Positions 1 through 8,233 of a stretch of 33,250 nt of DNA are shown piece by piece. Origin of the DNA: an uncultured Hellea sp. GTDB lineage: Bacteria > Pseudomonadota > Alphaproteobacteria > Caulobacterales > Maricaulaceae. The position numbers were made by a program, and so were the translations under genes. Location: NCBI GenBank assembly GCA_905477785.1, contig CAJQGR010000087.1:1-33250 (forward strand), written 5' to 3'. The notes under the pieces were generated by a model. It was not told the DNA's origin and made no database searches. It was given only the letters and a program-made list of their open reading frames with translations. How positions within the stretch are numbered: the stretch's first letter is position 1; every line of letters starts with the position of its first letter.

Positions 1-2
1 CA

Positions 3-1094
3 AAATTTAAGTTGGATGAAAGGGGTGAGGTGGGAGAAAAAAATACTGTATCTTGCGGTGCTATTGAACATAAAATGGGAATAAACGGAAATGCTACCTG
101 CGTAATGAATTACGATGAAGCGGAGGGTTACCTTGTAGGCGAAGAAGATAAGGGGTTGCGTGTAATGTTTGTGATGATGAATCGGGCTCGCCTTGATGTA
201 GGAATGCAAGGTTTGGCTCAATCGGATGTGGCCTATCAAAATGCAGTTGCTTATGCTCAAGATAGAACACAAGGCCGATCTCTAACGGGCCCAAAAAATA
301 CAAACGGCCCTGCAGACCCTATAATTGTTCACCCCGATGTACGTAGAATGTTAATGGAGACTAAAGCCTTTAATGAAGGCGCAAGGGCTCTTATATACTG
401 GTCTGCTTTGATGGAGGACCTGGAGACAGTTCACCCGAATGAAAAATTCAGAGAGAAAGCTGATGATTACTTAGGCTTGTTAACCCCTGTAATCAAAGGC
501 TATCTGACTGATAAGGCTTTAACTGCCACCATTGATTGCCAGCAAATATTTGGAGGGCATGGATTTATTGAAGAGTGGGGTATGAGTCAATTTGTAAGAG
601 ATACAAGAATAACTCTTATATATGAAGGAGCAAATGGTATCCAGGCACTAGACCTAGTCGGACGTAAGCTAGCTAAAAATGGTGGCCGAGCATTGATGAG
701 TTTAAATGCAGAAATGGATGATTTTTTGAATGAAAACTCTTCCAATGAAAATTTATTAGAATTTATGGAGGGGCTCAAGAAGGCGAAAGACAGTCTTTCA
801 AAGGCCACTATGTGGTTGATGCAAAATGGAATGCAGAACCCTGATAATGCTGGATCTGGTTCTGTTGATTATATGCATATGATGGGGCTTACTACACTTG
901 CTTATATGTGGGCTAAGATGGCGGTTGTAGCACAATCAAAAATTGATGGTGGTTCAAATGATGAGTTTTATAGTAATAAAATAATTACTGGTCGATATTT
1001 TGTTTTGCGGATGTTGCCAATGCTTGATGCGCATTTTGAAAAAATAAAAACAGGTTCTGAGCCTATAATGGCGCTTAAAGCCTCTGCATTTTGA
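3..1094 (+). CDS. Acyl-CoA dehydrogenase, 600-residue class, C-terminal part (5' end outside window)
   Basis: FAD-dependent dehydrogenation of an acyl-CoA to the 2-enoyl-CoA, in the cytoplasm. The frame is open to the window edge and coding similarity begins before the first possible start (TTG at 12), so this is the last 360 or so residues of a longer gene. Family marks seen: IEHKMGI near the beginning, then the long helical domain with GGHGFIEEWGMSQFVRD and LIYEGANGIQALDLVGRKL; the Glu in YEG is at the usual MCAD-type catalytic-base position. The C-terminal extension (about the last 120 residues, to KASAF) is typical of the roughly 600-residue class that includes DmdC-like enzymes. Substrate cannot be told from sequence. 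First of five same-strand beta-oxidation genes; the next ORF begins 14 nt after its stop. Confidence 0.9.
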   Translation, partial: KFKLDERGEVGEKNTVSCGAIEHKMGINGNATCVMNYDEAEGYLVGEEDKGLRVMFVMMNRARLDVGMQGLAQSDVAYQNAVAYAQDRTQGRSLTGPKNTNGPADPIIVHPDVRRMLMETKAFNEGARALIYWSALMEDLETVHPNEKFREKADDYLGLLTPVIKGYLTDKALTATIDCQQIFGGHGFIEEWGMSQFVRDTRITLIYEGANGIQALDLVGRKLAKNGGRALMSLNAEMDDFLNENSSNENLLEFMEGLKKAKDSLSKATMWLMQNGMQNPDNAGSGSVDYMHMMGLTTLAYMWAKMAVVAQSKIDGGSNDEFYSNKIITGRYFVLRMLPMLDAHFEKIKTGSEPIMALKASAF

Positions 1095-1108
1095 ATAAAG
1101 GAAAAGTT

Positions 1109-2266
1109 ATGCCCGTATTAGACTTTAAAAACCCTGATTGGTACGCCGAGGAAGATATCAATATGTTTAGGGACGCTGTCCATAAATTTTATGCCAAAGA
1201 AATGGCGCCCCACTCAGAAGAGTTTAGAAAAAATAAAAAAGTAGACCGTAAATATTGGAAAATGGCTGGCGACATGGGCCTTTTGAATTGTGCTATTCCT
1301 GAAGAATATGGTGGCGGTGGTGGAGATTATCGCCATGAGATGATTATCCAAGAAGAATTGATAAAAGCAAACGTTGATGGGTTTGGCCTTTCTTTGCACA
1401 ATGCTATTGTGGCTCCTTATATTCTACATTACGGAACAGAAGAGCAAAAGCAAAAATGGTTGCCAAAGATGGCGACGGGTGAACTTGTAGGTGCTATTGC
1501 TATGTCCGAACCTGGCACTGGATCAGATCTTCAAAATGTAAAAACTAACGCTAAAAAAGATGGTAACGGTTGGGTGATAAATGGTTCAAAAACCTTTATT
1601 ACTAATGGGGGTACAGCGAATTTAATTATTGTTGTAGCTGACACCGGAGGAGAGGGTAAGTATTCTAAATCATTATTTGTAATTGAAACTGATGATCTTG
1701 AAGGATTTAGAAGGGGTCGTATATTAGATAAAGTAGGTATGGATGCACAAGACACCGCCGAACTTTTTTTTGATGATATGAAAGTGCCTGCCGATAGTTT
1801 GTTGGGGTCAGAAACGGGGCACGGTTTTATACAATTAATGCAAGAGTTACCACAGGAACGGTTAAATATTGCTGTCCAGGGTGCCGCCCAAATGGAGGCA
1901 GCCTTAGAGATGACGGTTGAATATGTTAAAGAACGAAAGGCTTTTGGGAAGTCTGTCATGTCTTTTCAAAATACACAATTTGAATTAGCTGAATGTAAAA
2001 CATTAGTTCAGATTGCAAAGACATTTGTTTATGACTGTGCCGCCAAACACCTGAGAGGTGAACTAGATACAGTTACTGCATCAATGGCAAAATATTGGGT
2101 AACAGATAAAGAGTGTGAAGTGATAGACCGTTGCCTACAACTTCACGGTGGATATGGGTTTATGAATGAATATCGCATAGGTCGAATGTATCGTGATAGC
2201 CGAGTTCAAAGAATTTATGGCGGAACAAATGAAATCATGAAAATGGTTATTGCTCGTAGCCTTTGA
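1109..2266 (+). CDS. Acyl-CoA dehydrogenase, long-chain (LCAD)-like
   Basis: FAD-dependent acyl-CoA dehydrogenase of normal 385-residue length, first step of beta-oxidation. Seen: AMSEPGTGSDL and FITNGG (FAD/substrate-binding segments), KERKAFGK, LQLHGGYGF and a C-terminal YGGTNEIM. Gly replaces Glu in the MCAD-type catalytic position (YEGT), while LPQERL carries Glu250, the helix-G position used as base in LCAD and isovaleryl-CoA dehydrogenase. The ELPQERL and IYGGTNEIMK segments resemble mammalian LCAD strongly, so a medium- or long-chain substrate is inferred. ATG at 1109 is chosen over an in-frame TTG at 1091 because an AAAGGA Shine-Dalgarno lies at 1097-1102. It follows the first dehydrogenase immediately. 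Confidence 0.92.
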   Translation: MPVLDFKNPDWYAEEDINMFRDAVHKFYAKEMAPHSEEFRKNKKVDRKYWKMAGDMGLLNCAIPEEYGGGGGDYRHEMIIQEELIKANVDGFGLSLHNAIVAPYILHYGTEEQKQKWLPKMATGELVGAIAMSEPGTGSDLQNVKTNAKKDGNGWVINGSKTFITNGGTANLIIVVADTGGEGKYSKSLFVIETDDLEGFRRGRILDKVGMDAQDTAELFFDDMKVPADSLLGSETGHGFIQLMQELPQERLNIAVQGAAQMEAALEMTVEYVKERKAFGKSVMSFQNTQFELAECKTLVQIAKTFVYDCAAKHLRGELDTVTASMAKYWVTDKECEVIDRCLQLHGGYGFMNEYRIGRMYRDSRVQRIYGGTNEIMKMVIARSL

Positions 2267-2307
2267 TAAAATAGTACAAGAATTATTTAGAAATTTAGGA
2301 GACTAGT

Positions 2308-3519
2308 ATGGTGGATGCATATATATTTGACGCGGTTCGAAGCCCGCGAGGGAAAGGAAAGAAAAATGGTAGCTTGCATGAAATAACCGCTCTTTCATTG
2401 CTAACTCAGCAACTTGAAGCCATAAAAACTCGCAATGATCTCGACACATCGAAAGTTGATGACATTATTATGGGTTGTGTTTCACCGGTAGCTGGGCAAG
2501 GGGCAGATATAGCCCGCTCTGCAGCTATAACGGCTAATTATAACCAGTCTGCACCTGGAGTTACCATTAATCGTTTTTGTGCTTCTGGCCTTGAAGCCGT
2601 TAACATGGCGGCATCAAAAGTTATGGCAGGAATGGCAGACATTACGATTGGGGGTGGCGTTGAGCACATGTCCAGAGTTCCTATGGGCAGTGACGGCGGA
2701 GCAATGGGAGTGGACCCTACTATTGCTTTTGATCATCAAATTGTACCGCAGGGTATTTCAGCTGACTTAATCGCTACTAAATATGGATTTTCACGAGATG
2801 ACTGTGACGCGTATGCAGTTGAATCCCAGAAGCGGGCAAAAAAAGCTTGGGATGAGGGCCGTTTTAAAAAGTCAATTGTTCCAGTTAAAGATCAGCTAGG
2901 AGTCACTTTGTTATCTCACGATGAACATATGCGACCAGAAACCAATATGCAGTCATTAGGCTCTTTAAACCCGTCATTTGAAGCTATGGGAAAAATTATG
3001 CCAGGTATGGATTTTGTGGCCCTTCAAAAATATCCCGACCTTGAATCAATAAAGCATGTCCATCATGCAGGAAATAGCTCGGGTATTGTTGATGGTGCTG
3101 CAGCTGTATTAATAGGCACAAAAGAGATGGGCGAAGCTCTAGGTATGAAAGCAAGGGCGCGCATAAAAAGCTTTGCTGAAATTGGAAGTGAGCCAACAAT
3201 TATGTTAACAGGACCTGAGTTTGTTGCCGCAAAAGCCCTTAAACGTGCTGGTATGGAAGTGAATGATATTGATATATATGAATTAAATGAGGCTTTTGCT
3301 TCTGTAGTTCTTCGCTTCATGCAAGCCCACAATATTGATCACAGTAAAATAAATGTAAATGGCGGCTCAATTGCAATGGGCCATCCCCTTGGCGCAACCG
3401 GAGCTATGATCTTAGGAACAATGGTTGATGAGCTTGAGCGCTCTGACAAAGAGACCTCATTAATTACATTATGTGTAGGCGGCGGTATGGGATCGGCTAC
3501 AATAATAGAACGTATTTAA
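2308..3519 (+). CDS. Acetyl-CoA C-acyltransferase (thiolase, FadA-type)
   Basis: Thiolytic cleavage of 3-ketoacyl-CoA to acetyl-CoA and a shortened acyl-CoA, last step of beta-oxidation. It is 403 residues, the normal thiolase length. Catalytic residues are all visible: nucleophile Cys91 in [12 protein letters not shown], the NEAFA segment, His359 in GHPLGATGA and Cys389 in CVGGGMG. An AGGAG ribosome-binding site at 2297-2302 supports the ATG. Placement directly before a FadB/FadJ-type fusion gene suggests the two subunits form a trifunctional complex; degradative rather than biosynthetic use is inferred from this context. Confidence 0.95.
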   Translation: MVDAYIFDAVRSPRGKGKKNGSLHEITALSLLTQQLEAIKTRNDLDTSKVDDIIMGCVSPVAGQGADIARSAAITANYNQSAPGVTINRFCASGLEAVNMAASKVMAGMADITIGGGVEHMSRVPMGSDGGAMGVDPTIAFDHQIVPQGISADLIATKYGFSRDDCDAYAVESQKRAKKAWDEGRFKKSIVPVKDQLGVTLLSHDEHMRPETNMQSLGSLNPSFEAMGKIMPGMDFVALQKYPDLESIKHVHHAGNSSGIVDGAAAVLIGTKEMGEALGMKARARIKSFAEIGSEPTIMLTGPEFVAAKALKRAGMEVNDIDIYELNEAFASVVLRFMQAHNIDHSKINVNGGSIAMGHPLGATGAMILGTMVDELERSDKETSLITLCVGGGMGSATIIERI

Positions 3520-3545
3520 TTTTCCAAATTTGAGTAGAGATAAAA

Positions 3546-5726
3546 ATGAAAAATTTCAATATAGATAAAGATGAAGATGGTATTCTAGTGGTAACATTTG
3601 ATATGCCGGGCCGGTCTATGAATGTTTTAAATGTTAGCTCTATGAATGAGATCGCAGAATTCACAGAGATGATAAAATCAGACGATACCATTAAGGGCGC
3701 TGTTATAACTTCTGGTAAAAAAGCTTTTTGTGCTGGAGCCGACTTGGAAGAGATGGGTGGCAACCTATCGATTGCGCACGGATCAATGAAAAAGGACCCT
3801 GAGGCCGCTAAAGAAAAACTTTTTACGAATGTTTTTAAGTTAAATATGCTTTTTCGAAATTTGGAAACTTGTGGAAAACCTGTAGCCGCTGCTTTAGATG
3901 GACTTGCTTTAGGAGGAGGCTTTGAATTTGTGATGGCATGCACAGGCCGTTTTGTTTCATCAGACAATAAAACCGCTAAAGTTGGTTTGCCAGAGGCTTT
4001 GATTGGTTTGCTTCCAGGAGCTGGCGGAACTCAACGATTACCGCGCCTAGTGGGTTTAATGGCCGCGTCTGCAGTGCTTTTGCAAGGTAAACAACTGTCA
4101 GCTTCTGAGGCACATGCAATGGGTATTTTCCACGGAGCAGTACCAAGCGCCCAATTAATAATTGAGGCAAAAAAATGGATTAAAGCAAACCCTAAGGCAA
4201 AACAACCTTGGGATATGGACAGGTTTAAGTTTCCTGGCGGAGCCCCTTATACTGCACAGGGTTATCAAATGTTTGCAGGTGCAAATGCAATGGTTAGCAA
4301 AGAAAGTTTCGGAAATTATCCAGCTATGCGTAATATAATTGCATCCGTTTATGAGGGCTCTCTTGTGCCAATGGATGCTGCGCTTCGCATAGAAAGCCGC
4401 TATTTTTGCGACTTAATGTTAAAGCCTGAGTCAGGAAATATGGTACGTTCTTTATTTCTTTCTAAGCAAGCTTTAGAAAAAGGAGAGGCCAGGCCCGAGG
4501 GTCAGGTTAAAGGTGAAATTAATAAAGTAGGCATCATCGGTGCTGGGTTCATGGGCGCTGGCGTTGCATATGTATCTGCTATGGCGGGTATCGAGGTAGT
4601 ACTAATAGACCGGGATCAGGAGAGTGCAGATAAGGGTAAGCAATTTGCAATTGACGAGCAGGCTAAACGAGTTAAACGCAAAAAAACAACAGAGGAAAAA
4701 GCTTTAGCTGTTACAAACCGAATTTACGCTACAACAGATTACTCTAAGCTTAACGGAGTCGATTTGGTCGTGGAGGCAGTCTTTGAAAACTCAGAATTAA
4801 AAGCTGAGATCACAAAAAGGGCTGAAAAATTTATTGATAAAGCAGCAATATTTGGTTCTAATACCTCAACAATTCCTATCACAGACCTTGCAACTGCATC
4901 GGTACGCCCTGATAATTTTATAGGTATCCATTTCTTTAGCCCCGTACACAAGATGATGCTTGTGGAAATCATCAAAGGTAAAAAGACCTGTGATTATGCG
5001 ATTTCCAGGGCGATAGATTTTGTTTCAAAGATTCGAAAGGTCCCTATTGTAGTTGAAGATACAAGAGGATTCTATGCTAATAGATGTGTGATGCGATACA
5101 TACAGGAAGGATTTAATATGCTTTCTGAGGGAGTAAAACCTGCCTTAATTGAAAATGCTGCTAAAATGGCGGGTATGCCAGTTGGCCCATTGTCTTTACA
5201 AGATGAGGTAGCAATAGACTTAGCTCATAAGGTTATGTTGCAAAGCAAGAATGACCTTGGCAGTCAATATGTTGAAGGTAAAGGTGATGCCATAGTAAAA
5301 ACAATGTTCGAGGCTGAACGTTTTGGTAGAAAAAACGGTAAGGGCTTTTATGTATATGAAGGGCGAGAAAAGCACCTTTGGAGTGAATTGGATCAATTTG
5401 CACTCGACGGTATTTTGCAAGAACAGCCAAATGTACAGGATGTAAAGGATAGACTAATGTATGCGCAGGCGATTGAAGCGGCGCGCACTATGGCTGAGGG
5501 AATAGTACATGACCCACGTGAAGCTGACTTAGGGTCTATTTTTGGTTGGGGGTTTGCTCCTTTTACAGGGGGTGCAATTAGTTTCATAGACACGATTGGC
5601 GCTAAAGCTTTTGTTGCCAGAGCGGATGAATTACTTGAGGCATATGGACCACAATATGAGGTCCCACCGCTTCTTCGAGAAATGTCCAAAGCTAATGAAA
5701 CCTTTTATAATAAGTTTAGTCGCTGA
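3546..5726 (+). CDS. Multifunctional enoyl-CoA hydratase / 3-hydroxyacyl-CoA dehydrogenase (FadB/FadJ-type)
   Basis: Fusion enzyme of 726 residues that hydrates 2-enoyl-CoA and oxidises the L-3-hydroxyacyl-CoA. The crotonase domain spans about residues 1-200: oxyanion-hole FCAGADLEEM, Glu127 in GGGFEF and Glu150 in LPEALIG, both hydratase glutamates present. A linker leads to the NAD-binding Rossmann domain from about residue 327 (GIIGAGFMGAGVA, acidic VVLIDRD at the second strand) with catalytic His462 in HFFSPVHKMM, followed by two C-terminal helical HAD domains. The preceding thiolase ends 26 nt upstream, consistent with co-translation of alpha and beta subunits. Confidence 0.95.
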   Translation: MKNFNIDKDEDGILVVTFDMPGRSMNVLNVSSMNEIAEFTEMIKSDDTIKGAVITSGKKAFCAGADLEEMGGNLSIAHGSMKKDPEAAKEKLFTNVFKLNMLFRNLETCGKPVAAALDGLALGGGFEFVMACTGRFVSSDNKTAKVGLPEALIGLLPGAGGTQRLPRLVGLMAASAVLLQGKQLSASEAHAMGIFHGAVPSAQLIIEAKKWIKANPKAKQPWDMDRFKFPGGAPYTAQGYQMFAGANAMVSKESFGNYPAMRNIIASVYEGSLVPMDAALRIESRYFCDLMLKPESGNMVRSLFLSKQALEKGEARPEGQVKGEINKVGIIGAGFMGAGVAYVSAMAGIEVVLIDRDQESADKGKQFAIDEQAKRVKRKKTTEEKALAVTNRIYATTDYSKLNGVDLVVEAVFENSELKAEITKRAEKFIDKAAIFGSNTSTIPITDLATASVRPDNFIGIHFFSPVHKMMLVEIIKGKKTCDYAISRAIDFVSKIRKVPIVVEDTRGFYANRCVMRYIQEGFNMLSEGVKPALIENAAKMAGMPVGPLSLQDEVAIDLAHKVMLQSKNDLGSQYVEGKGDAIVKTMFEAERFGRKNGKGFYVYEGREKHLWSELDQFALDGILQEQPNVQDVKDRLMYAQAIEAARTMAEGIVHDPREADLGSIFGWGFAPFTGGAISFIDTIGAKAFVARADELLEAYGPQYEVPPLLREMSKANETFYNKFSR

Positions 5727-5776
5727 TTTACTTATGACACTTTATCGGAATCACATAAAATAAAGAAAGAGATTTA

Positions 5777-6619
5777 ATGAAATATAAGTGTTTTGAAGTG
5801 TCCTTCTCCAATAATATTGCACATGTTGTCATGAACCGCCCCGAGAAACGTAATGCTATGGTTAAGGATTTTTGGACAGAGTTACCTGCAATAATTCGTG
5901 ATATTGACGATAACTCAAAAGCTAGAGTTATAGTTATATCATCAACAGGGCCAGTCTTTTCTGCTGGAATAGATATTGGAATGTTTGCTAGCGATATAGG
6001 CGGTAGTAGTGATAAAAACAGTCCGCAATACGGCTTAGAATTTTATAATAATAATGTATTACCCTTGCAAAATAGTTTCACCGCAATTGAACAATGTAGG
6101 ATACCCGTAATCGCGGCAATTCAAGGGGGTTGTTATGGTGGAGGGGTAGATCTTATAACAGCCTGTGATATGCGTTTTGGTACTAATGATAGTTTTATTA
6201 CAATATTTGAAATAAATGTAGGAATGACCGCTGATGTAGGTACTTTTCCTCGTATACTTAATCATATGCCCGAAGGTGTAGTACGTGAACTAGCATATAC
6301 CGGCCGGAAAATGCCTGCAGTGGAATGTAAAGAACGGGGTCTTTTCAATAATGTTTATGAAAATAAAGAAAAAATGATTAGCTCAGTTATGGCTATAGCA
6401 AAAGAAATAGCAACCAAACCACCACTAGCAGTTTATGGGTGCAAACGAATAATAACATACTCTCGCGACCATACTACCATGGATACATTAGATAATATAG
6501 CCGTTTGGAATATGTCTATGCTTTCCCCTTCCGAGATGACAGAGGCCATGGTTTCTACAAAGCAAAAACGTCAAGGACAATTCACTGAGCTACCGAAGAA
6601 AAAAAATCTTGGAATTTAA
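5777..6619 (+). CDS. Delta(3,5)-Delta(2,4)-dienoyl-CoA isomerase (ECH1-like crotonase)
   Basis: Crotonase of 280 residues. Oxyanion-hole segment is VFSAGIDI. Asp125 (GGGVDL), Glu145 (FEINVG) and Asp153 (TADVGT) have the same 20- and 8-residue spacing as the catalytic Asp176/Glu196/Asp204 of rat ECH1, and the C-terminal half keeps the ECH1 run YSRDH and WNMSML. This supports a dienoyl-CoA isomerase rather than a plain hydratase. Role inferred: shifting double bonds so that odd-position unsaturated acyl chains can enter beta-oxidation. It lies 50 nt after the FadB-type gene and probably ends the operon. Its stop codon is directly adjacent to the stop of the convergent pgi gene. Confidence 0.88.
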   Translation: MKYKCFEVSFSNNIAHVVMNRPEKRNAMVKDFWTELPAIIRDIDDNSKARVIVISSTGPVFSAGIDIGMFASDIGGSSDKNSPQYGLEFYNNNVLPLQNSFTAIEQCRIPVIAAIQGGCYGGGVDLITACDMRFGTNDSFITIFEINVGMTADVGTFPRILNHMPEGVVRELAYTGRKMPAVECKERGLFNNVYENKEKMISSVMAIAKEIATKPPLAVYGCKRIITYSRDHTTMDTLDNIAVWNMSMLSPSEMTEAMVSTKQKRQGQFTELPKKKNLGI

Positions 6620-8206
6620 TTAGGAATTCTTCATACTATTAACGAATAGCTCAATTAATTTTGATGTACTTGCATCATGTTTACCTTCTGTTCCGGTTTG
6701 CATTTCCTGAAGTATATTAGACGCTAAAACTTTACCTAACTCCACTCCCCATTGATCAAAACTATTAATATTCCAAATTACGCCTTGAACAAAAACTTTG
6801 TGCTCATAAAGAGCTATTAAGTGGCCAAGAGAGTATGGGGTAAGATTATCTAAAGTAATTGTTGTAGATGGCCGGTTCCCAGGGAATGTTTTTTGTTGTG
6901 CAATGATATCAGACTTAAATCCATCGCCTATTTCTTGAAGAACTTGTTCTTTGGATTTACCCAACATTAATGCTTCTGATTGAGCAAAACAATTTGCTAG
7001 TAAGGCGGCATGATGCTCAGGTCTTCCACTAGAGTCTTTTAAAACCGCTATAAAATCAACAGGTGCGCCTGGCGTACCTTGGTGTAGCCACTGGAAGAAA
7101 GCGTGCTGGCCATTTGTTCCCTGATCCCCCCAAATAATTGGACAAGTAATTCCCGTATAAACACCTTCTCTATTTATCTGCTTTCCATTAGATTCCATTT
7201 CGAGTTGCTGTAAGAAGGCCGGTAACTTTCGTATGTTTCTTGAGTATGGGATTACAGCAAGAGAGCTATAATTCAAAAAATTTCGATTCCAGATACCTAT
7301 AATAGCCATCATAACTGGTAAGTTTTCATGCAAGGGTTGGTCACGAAAATGTAAATCCATTTTTGATGCGCCTTTTAAAAATTCTCCAAACAGAGATGGG
7401 CCGAATGCTATTTGAAGGGATAAGCCAACCGAGCTCCACACAGAATATCGACCACCAACCCAGTCCCAAAAATCAAAGATTTGTTCCTCGGGAACTTTAA
7501 AGTCTATTGCGCCCTGCCTATTTGCTGTAACAGCTACTAAATGTTTCCCTGCGTTTACCCCAAGCTCGGACTCAAGCCATTTAAAAGCAGCTTCGGCATT
7601 CATATGTGTTTCTTGTGTAGTGAAGGATTTAGAAACTACAATGATCAATGTTTTCTTGGGATTTAAGCCATCTAATGCATCGTTTATGGATGCCCCATCG
7701 ATATTTTCTGCAAACCGTAAATCAAATTTTATATCTGCGGTTGCTCGGAAAGCATCAGCGACTAGGCGTGGCCCAAGGTCTGAGCCACCAATGCCAATAT
7801 GCACTATTGAATTAAACTTTCCTTCTGCCCTTATGTTATTTGCAAATTTTTCCATGCGTTTTCGCATAGACCGAACATTTTCTTTCACGGAATCTGAACC
7901 GCCGATATCACGTAAAGCCATATGGAGAACGGCTCTATTTTCAGAATCATTTATCTTTTCACCTGCAAATAGTTTAGCCCGCCACTCCTCGAGGTTACAT
8001 GCAGCTGCAAATTCTTTAAGGGACTTTAGAGTCTTTTGACTTACTAATTGTTTTGAGAAATCTGCTCTGAGGGGACCTTCCCTCAGCACGAAATTTTCAA
8101 GACGATCAGATTCTGCTTTCATTAAATGGCTTATTTTCAAGTCATCTTTAGCTAACTTTTCAAGGTTTTTATACTTCAGCTTAAGGTGAGTAGATTTAAT
8201 GTTCAT
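6620..8206 (-). CDS. pgi: Glucose-6-phosphate isomerase
   Basis: Interconverts glucose-6-phosphate and fructose-6-phosphate in the cytoplasm. It is 528 residues, typical for the bacterial/eukaryotic PGI type. Visible signatures: HIGIGGSDLGPRLV (phosphate binding), VVSKSFTTQET, DWVGGRYSVWSSVGL, the catalytic-Glu segment MESNGKQ, the catalytic-His segment GTNGQHAFFQ and the C-terminal Lys region GVELGKVLAS. No neighbour of the same pathway is adjacent; with KDPG aldolase elsewhere in the window it fits an Entner-Doudoroff style of sugar metabolism. It converges on the dienoyl-CoA isomerase gene with no intergenic bases. Confidence 0.97.
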   Translation of the reverse strand: MNIKSTHLKLKYKNLEKLAKDDLKISHLMKAESDRLENFVLREGPLRADFSKQLVSQKTLKSLKEFAAACNLEEWRAKLFAGEKINDSENRAVLHMALRDIGGSDSVKENVRSMRKRMEKFANNIRAEGKFNSIVHIGIGGSDLGPRLVADAFRATADIKFDLRFAENIDGASINDALDGLNPKKTLIIVVSKSFTTQETHMNAEAAFKWLESELGVNAGKHLVAVTANRQGAIDFKVPEEQIFDFWDWVGGRYSVWSSVGLSLQIAFGPSLFGEFLKGASKMDLHFRDQPLHENLPVMMAIIGIWNRNFLNYSSLAVIPYSRNIRKLPAFLQQLEMESNGKQINREGVYTGITCPIIWGDQGTNGQHAFFQWLHQGTPGAPVDFIAVLKDSSGRPEHHAALLANCFAQSEALMLGKSKEQVLQEIGDGFKSDIIAQQKTFPGNRPSTTITLDNLTPYSLGHLIALYEHKVFVQGVIWNINSFDQWGVELGKVLASNILQEMQTGTEGKHDASTSKLIELFVNSMKNS

Positions 8207-8233
8207 CGTTTAATCTCATAGTCATGTATAAAG

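Noticed and set aside
1531-1959. 142-codon minus-strand frame inside the LCAD-like gene
   Set aside because: Fully inside a well-supported gene, no domain, and codon pattern expected of an antisense shadow.
7620-8039. 139-codon plus-strand frame inside pgi
   Set aside because: Antisense to conserved PGI motifs and without family features.
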